Shown: piece after piece, positions 14,807 through 18,020 of the stretch
How positions within the stretch are numbered: the first letter of the stretch is position 1
How the letters are laid out: every line of letters begins with the position of its first letter
Assembly (NCBI RefSeq): GCF_937890665.1
Contig: NZ_CALADU010000039.1
Location: forward strand, 1-18,020
Reading direction: 5' to 3'
Source: an uncultured Subdoligranulum sp.
GTDB lineage: Bacteria > Bacillota_A > Clostridia > Oscillospirales > Ruminococcaceae
Length of the DNA stretch: 18,020 nucleotides
The notes under the pieces: generated by a model
Database searches by the model: none
Told to the model about the DNA's origin: nothing
Seen by the model: the letters and a program-made list of their open reading frames with translations, nothing else
Position numbers and translations under genes: made by a program

Positions 14807-14807
14807 T

Positions 14808-15128
14808 ATGGGTTTTTCCAGTGTGGGAGGCCGGAAAAGCAAGGTTATTGATATTAAGAACCCTGAAGTATATTACGATACGGAATCAGATCCGTACACG
14901 ATTTACGACTTAAAAGCCAAAATTCCAGATATTTATAGCAAGCTCACGCTAGAAAATTTTTCTATCGTGAGCATAGATTACGAAACACTTTCCAATGTTT
15001 CAATTCGTATCAACCTTGCATCATACGATGCAAAAACTGGTAGGCTTAAAGTAAATAGATCATATAGAAAGGAAAACAACGAAAGTCGAATGTATTTTAA
15101 TTCGATTACGTTTCGTGTAGTATATTAA
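14808..15128 (+). CDS. Small structural-region protein of unknown function
   Basis: A 106-residue protein with ATG 14808 after GGGGGGC. It starts MGFSSVGGRKSKVIDIK and is then mostly short beta-strands separated by charged turns (FSIVSIDYETL, VSIRINLASYD), ending in FNSITFRVVY. It lies between two tail genes and is probably a tail component. No signature recognised. No amber; TAA stop. Confidence 0.7.
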   Translation: MGFSSVGGRKSKVIDIKNPEVYYDTESDPYTIYDLKAKIPDIYSKLTLENFSIVSIDYETLSNVSIRINLASYDAKTGRLKVNRSYRKENNESRMYFNSITFRVVY

Positions 15129-15148
15129 AGCGGGGAGGTTGTATTTTC

Positions 15149-15487
15149 TTGGCTATTTATGACGAGCTTCCAAAAGAACCCATTGAAAATCCTGACCTTG
15201 AAGCCGGTTATGTGTATGAAGGAAGCATTGTCACCGGCTACACCGATGGCTACTACGAGGTTATGGAAAAGACTGTGACAGAAAAGCGCCCAAAAGGATT
15301 ACGACATTGGGTCGATCCTAAGCCCATTTTTGAGCCGTGCCAGTGGTATCATCGATGGACGGAAGAAGAGCTGGAACAACAGAAGCAAGATGGAGAAACA
15401 GAAAAGCGCATTGCGGCGCTGGAAAAAGAACTGGCCAATCAAGGCGAGGAACTCAAAGCCGCAAAAATTCTGTTGGGGGTGGAGTAA
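15149..15487 (+). CDS. Tail-region protein with C-terminal coiled coil
   Basis: A 112-residue protein. TTG 15149 is 9 nt after GGGGAGGT; the only nearby ATG is out of frame. Residues 1-70 are polar and Pro/Tyr/Trp-rich (AGYVYEGSIVTGYTDGYYEV, then CQWYHRWTEEE). Residues ~72-108 form a heptad-like coiled coil (ETEKRIAALEKELANQGEEL). This layout resembles small phage tail-associated proteins that pair with the following gene. The stop TAA is immediately followed by the next ATG. Confidence 0.7.
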   Translation: MAIYDELPKEPIENPDLEAGYVYEGSIVTGYTDGYYEVMEKTVTEKRPKGLRHWVDPKPIFEPCQWYHRWTEEELEQQKQDGETEKRIAALEKELANQGEELKAAKILLGVE

Positions 15488-15886
15488 ATGACGCTTGTTG
15501 AACTTGCGCTTCAGTTGCGCCCAATTATTGAGCAGGCTGTATAGTCTGCTCTTGATGATCAAACTGCATTGCAAAGCATTCCATTATTTCCTGCATGGAA
15601 AGCTGGAGCAGAAGTAAAAAAAGGAGAACGATACCAGTATAACGGCGTTTTGTACAAAGTTGTACAGGGGCATACAACTTAGGCTGAATGGACGCCAGAC
15701 AAAACGCCTGCATTATTTGTGGTTGTTTCTTTAGAAGAATGGCCGGAATTTGTACAACCTTCTAACTCTGAAGATGCGTACAATACAGGAGACAAAATTA
15801 CATACAACGGAGAAAAATACATCTGCAAAATGGACGGATGTGTTTGGGCACCTGATGCTTACCCGGATGCGTGGGAAAAGCAGTAA
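15488..15886 (+). CDS. Carbohydrate-binding-like tail protein with two ambers (codons 19 and 65)
   Basis: A 132-residue frame, open only if TAG is sense. ATG 15488 abuts the preceding stop. Ambers are at 15542-15544 and 15680-15682. The N-terminus (LVELALQLRPIIEQAV-amber-SALDDQTALQ) leads into ALQSIPLFPAWKAG. Two chitin-binding/CBM5-12-like modules follow: YQYNGVLYKVVQGHTT-amber-AEW with TPDKTPALF, then YNTGDKITYNGEKYIC with VWAPDAYPDAW, each with the conserved Tyr/Trp pattern. From memory the position of the second amber is usually Gln in this family (HTSQxxWTP). Likely a tail or adhesion module that binds cell-surface glycans. Confidence 0.85.
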
Positions 15887-15972
15887 TTTTACTGCATAAA
15901 AGAGGGTGATTCCGTTGCACTACTAATTTTTCTTTTCCGCTATTTTTTCAAAAAAGAAACGAGGTACATACT

Positions 15973-16542
15973 ATGAATGTTCAGCACAAAACTTCTAGCG
16001 GCGTTGCAAAAGCCGGTTTGGCTACTGGTATTGTTGGCGCTACTCTTGGCGCGTTGAACGCTATGGGCGGCGGGATCAATTTGCTTTAGGGCATGGCCGG
16101 CGCTACTGCGTGTATGCCTTGCGGCGACGAGCGGTTTATCAATCGGTATGAACTTGGTCAGGAATCCAAGATTGCCCAGCTTGAAACCCAGATTGCTTTG
16201 CGTGACGCAAACATCTACAACGACCAGAAACAGATCGAGATGTACAAGTACGTTGACGCTAAGTTCTCTGCCATTGAGCAGCAGTTGGGCGCTCAGGCCG
16301 TTCAGAATCAGGCAACTTCCGATTCCTTCCAGTTGGTCAACGAGCGCATGAGCTGCCTGTGCGACAAGATCAGCGACGAGCGGCAGGCCCGCCAGTGCGC
16401 TGACAACACGCTGGTGAACTACATGAACGCCACGTTCTACACCAAACAGGTTGCTGACGTGACGGTAGGATCTACCACCACCGCGCAGTCCACCTACAAT
16501 CCGCTGCCGGCGCAGACTTGCAACTGCAACCCCTGCCGCTGA
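15973..16542 (+). CDS. Coiled-coil structural protein with Cys-rich tail (amber at codon 39)
   Basis: A 189-residue protein with start ATG 15973 after GAGG. Residues ~10-48 are Gly/Ala-rich and hydrophobic, possibly a membrane segment, interrupted by TAG 16087-16089 (INLL-amber-GMAG). A cysteine pair (CMPC) follows. Residues ~58-130 are a long coiled coil (KIAQLETQIALRDANIYNDQ, then AKFSAIEQQLGAQAVQ). The C-terminus has CLCDK and ends TCNCNPCR. I recall this layout from many gut Firmicute phages, unnamed. An injection/membrane role is possible. A strong terminator follows directly. Confidence 0.75.
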
Positions 16543-16547
16543 CTTTT

Positions 16548-16583
16548 CCGAGGGGGAGAGGTCTCCCCCTCGGTTCTTTTTTT
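16548..16583 (+). terminator. Strong Rho-independent terminator
   Basis: A GC-rich perfect inverted repeat CCGAGGGGGAG/CTCCCCCTCGG (16548-16573, tetraloop AGGT) is followed by TTCTTTTTTT. It ends the transcript carrying the coiled-coil gene and falls only 11 bases before the next ATG, so later genes need partial read-through or another promoter. No convincing promoter is seen in between. Confidence 0.9.
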
Positions 16584-16593
16584 GAGGTAATGT

Positions 16594-16968
16594 ATGGCCA
16601 CGATTGAACAAGTAAAAAACGGAATATCCCGCTATTTAGACCAAGAATTGATGCCTAATCTTTCTGATGAAAAGCCAATTCTTTTTGCTGTTGGCGCTTT
16701 TTCTGCGCTTCTTTTAAACAATGTTGATAAGGCCATTTTGAAATACGGCGAAAGTCCTGTTGTAAAAATGACCGGCATCATTGACGATAATCAAAACATT
16801 GATGTTGATGCTTTGGCAGAAGTGGCAAAACAATCCATGAAAAAGTACGCTTTTTCTTTGGACGACTTTTTGGTTGGAAAGTTTTCTTTTCTTCGCGGGC
16901 ATGTAAACACCATTGATTTTACGCCGGAAGACATTGACACATTGAAACGGTATATCAAAGGAGAATAA
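16594..16968 (+). CDS. Conserved phage protein of unknown function
   Basis: A 124-residue protein with ATG 16594 after TGAGG. Helical N-terminus (IEQVKNGISRYLDQELM), a moderately hydrophobic helix (ILFAVGAFSALLL, residues ~30-43), then a mixed part with SPVVKMTGIIDDNQNIDVDA and a helical C-terminus. I recall proteins with this 'GxxRY.D.E..P' beginning and 'G(I/V)IDxxxxIDVD' centre near tail/ferritin-like genes in gut phages, without assigned function. It ends two bases before the next gene. No amber. Confidence 0.75.
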   Translation: MATIEQVKNGISRYLDQELMPNLSDEKPILFAVGAFSALLLNNVDKAILKYGESPVVKMTGIIDDNQNIDVDALAEVAKQSMKKYAFSLDDFLVGKFSFLRGHVNTIDFTPEDIDTLKRYIKGE

Positions 16969-16970
16969 CC

Positions 16971-17231
16971 ATGCGTGATATGTTTTTCAAAAAGATGGAA
17001 TCCTCTTTTCCTGAAGAGATGCAGGACGCCCGCAAATATTTTGAAATGGCAAAGCAGGCGGATGAAGCAGGGGAAGAAGATCTGGCAGAGGGATTTATGG
17101 AAATGGCCCATGACGAATATACTCATGCCCAGTTTATCTACAATGAGATGGTGGAAGAACATCATCCCATTGGCGATGCCCACAAAAAAATGTGGGAAGA
17201 GTTGGATGCCATGATGGGGAATTTGTTTTAA
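16971..17231 (+). CDS. Small ferritin-like fold protein
   Basis: An 86-residue protein from ATG 16971 with GGAGAA upstream. It forms two helices: EEMQDARKYFEMAKQADEAG and EEDLAEGFMEMAHDEYTHAQ, the second carrying an ExxH motif (E-Y-T-H), then a helical end. The E...Y..MA...G...L..GF..MA.DE..H pattern is that of half a ferritin/rubrerythrin four-helix bundle, so a dimer could make a full bundle. Phage relatives occur near tail genes; metal binding is not proven. The role is unknown. Confidence 0.75.
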   Translation: MRDMFFKKMESSFPEEMQDARKYFEMAKQADEAGEEDLAEGFMEMAHDEYTHAQFIYNEMVEEHHPIGDAHKKMWEELDAMMGNLF

Positions 17232-17301
17232 GGACGATTTCCTAGAGAAAGTGAAAAAGGTGTTTCTTGCGGTTTTAAGTTTCTTGTAAAGCGGTGAAAA
17301 A

Positions 17302-17955
17302 ATGAACACAATAGTTTTAAGCGGGTACAACGCTAAAGTTTCCGGCGCATCGTCCCTAAGTCTTGGTACGTGGGATAGCTACGGAATTGAGCAGATTCAA
17401 ATTCAAAAAGATGCCGAATGGGATAATCTTACCATCACGGCCACTTTTATTACGCCGGGTCATAAAATTCGAGTTGTTGTCCCTGAAAGCGGAATTATTG
17501 ATGTTCCTCCTGAAGCAACAAAACAACCGCTTACAAAAGCACAGCCCGGAAAAATTGTCTTTTCTGGTGTAGCCAAAAACCTACAAAGAATTACAACGGA
17601 TGTAATTTTTACGGTTTTAGATCACTCTGAGATTTAGGGTGATTCTTCTTCTCCTACACAAAGCGAATGGTCTCAGCTCGTTAATGAGTATCAGTCTCGG
17701 CTTGATAAAGCAGTGCCGCCACAGGGTACTGCTGGATATGTGCTTACAAAAACCGAAGATGGAAACAAATGGACACAGCCGGAAAAAGGCGGCGGAGGAT
17801 ATGTTATCGGTTCTGGTTTAAAATTGGATCCAGATAACAACACTATTTCGGTAAATACCGCCGACGCCGTGGAACAGGACAATACTCTCCCGGTTACTTC
17901 GGCGGCTGTGTTTACCACGGTGGGCAACATCGATGCCCTGCTGGCTACGATCTAA
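17302..17955 (+). CDS. Tail-fibre/baseplate-like protein (amber at codon 112)
   Basis: A 217-residue protein with ATG 17302 after GCGGTGA. TAG 17635-17637 is codon 112 (DHSEI-amber-GDSSSPTQSEW). The first 110 residues are a beta-rich domain (LSLGTWDSYGIEQIQIQKDA, VPPEATKQPL) of the BppU/tail-tip N-domain type; after the amber comes a short helix and the fibre motif GTAGYVLTKTEDGNKWTQP, then ISVNTADAVEQDNTLPVTSA. The two halves share one frame and make one coherent protein. Ends in TAA ten bases before the next ATG. Confidence 0.8.
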
Positions 17956-17965
17956 GGGGGTTTTT

Positions 17966-18020
17966 ATGAGCATTCAAACCGAAATCACCCGCATCCAGTC
18001 CGCCCGCAACACCCTGCGGG
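17966..18020 (+). CDS. Start of a further tail protein (partial)
   Basis: ATG 17966 follows GGGGG. The 18 complete codons read MSIQTEITRIQSARNTLR and the gene runs off the window. A start of the MSIQTEI.RI..AR type is familiar from tail-fibre/minor tail proteins of Firmicute phages. Too short for more. Confidence 0.6.
   Translation, partial: MSIQTEITRIQSARNTLR

Noticed and set aside
17255..17290. Short GTG-started peptide VKKVFLAVLSFL
   Set aside because: 12 codons with no clear ribosome site; cannot be separated from chance.
8457..17637. Reading the TAG-interrupted genes as pseudogenes
   Set aside because: Seven late genes are interrupted by TAG only, never by TAA, TGA or frameshifts, and an amber-reading tRNA is encoded nearby.

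Overview
The window looks like part of a temperate, short-tailed (podovirus-like) bacteriophage or prophage of a gut Firmicute, probably a Clostridia/Oscillospiraceae-type host. The grounds are strong AGGAGG ribosome-binding sites, consensus sigma-70-type promoters, a P22-type portal and a P22 gp10-like stabilisation protein, and tail proteins with modules common in gut Firmicute phages. The host assignment is inference.

The defining feature is a reassigned amber codon. Eight in-frame TAG codons interrupt seven otherwise intact late genes: terminase large subunit, major capsid protein, DNA-stabilisation protein, two tail-fibre-like proteins, a carbohydrate-binding-like protein and a coiled-coil protein. 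None of the genes from the large terminase onward ends in TAG. Immediately upstream of the large terminase is a complete tRNA gene (5724-5828) with anticodon CTA, which reads UAG. Its long variable arm, D-arm and G discriminator resemble a serine tRNA. At one amber site, protein-family memory suggests glutamine, so the inserted residue is open. The ORFs before the tRNA are amber-free or use TAG as a stop (ribbon-helix-helix gene at 2750; tandem TAG-TAA at 5384).

Layout. 1-200: the 3' end of a class II tRNA, a bidirectional terminator and four TATCGTCAAA-type repeats (possible attachment/integrase-arm region). 190-2565: a minus-strand operon of accessory genes (ArdC-like N-domain protein, small zinc protein, two conserved phage/plasmid proteins), driven by a near-consensus promoter at 2606-2634. 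2606-2935: a divergent regulatory switch with a ribbon-helix-helix repressor gene and CATG-N3-CATG operators overlapping both promoters. 2946-3633: a perfect consensus promoter, a short RNA ending in a terminator-like hairpin, and a putative small terminase. 3634-4031: non-coding DNA with palindromes and a five-copy TTCGTCTACGAA array. 4032-5389: small membrane proteins, a tandem ribbon-helix-helix protein and small unknowns. 5496-5828: an odd Phe-like tRNA-like element and the amber-decoding tRNA. 5828-18020: late genes in order large terminase, two tiny proteins, scaffold, capsid, small protein, portal, adaptor, stabilisation protein, tail fibres and accessory structural proteins. The last gene runs off the window.

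Working model (inference): early genes are read with the standard code. When the suppressor tRNA accumulates, packaging, capsid and tail genes become translatable, because most ambers lie close to their start codons and would otherwise give only short peptides.
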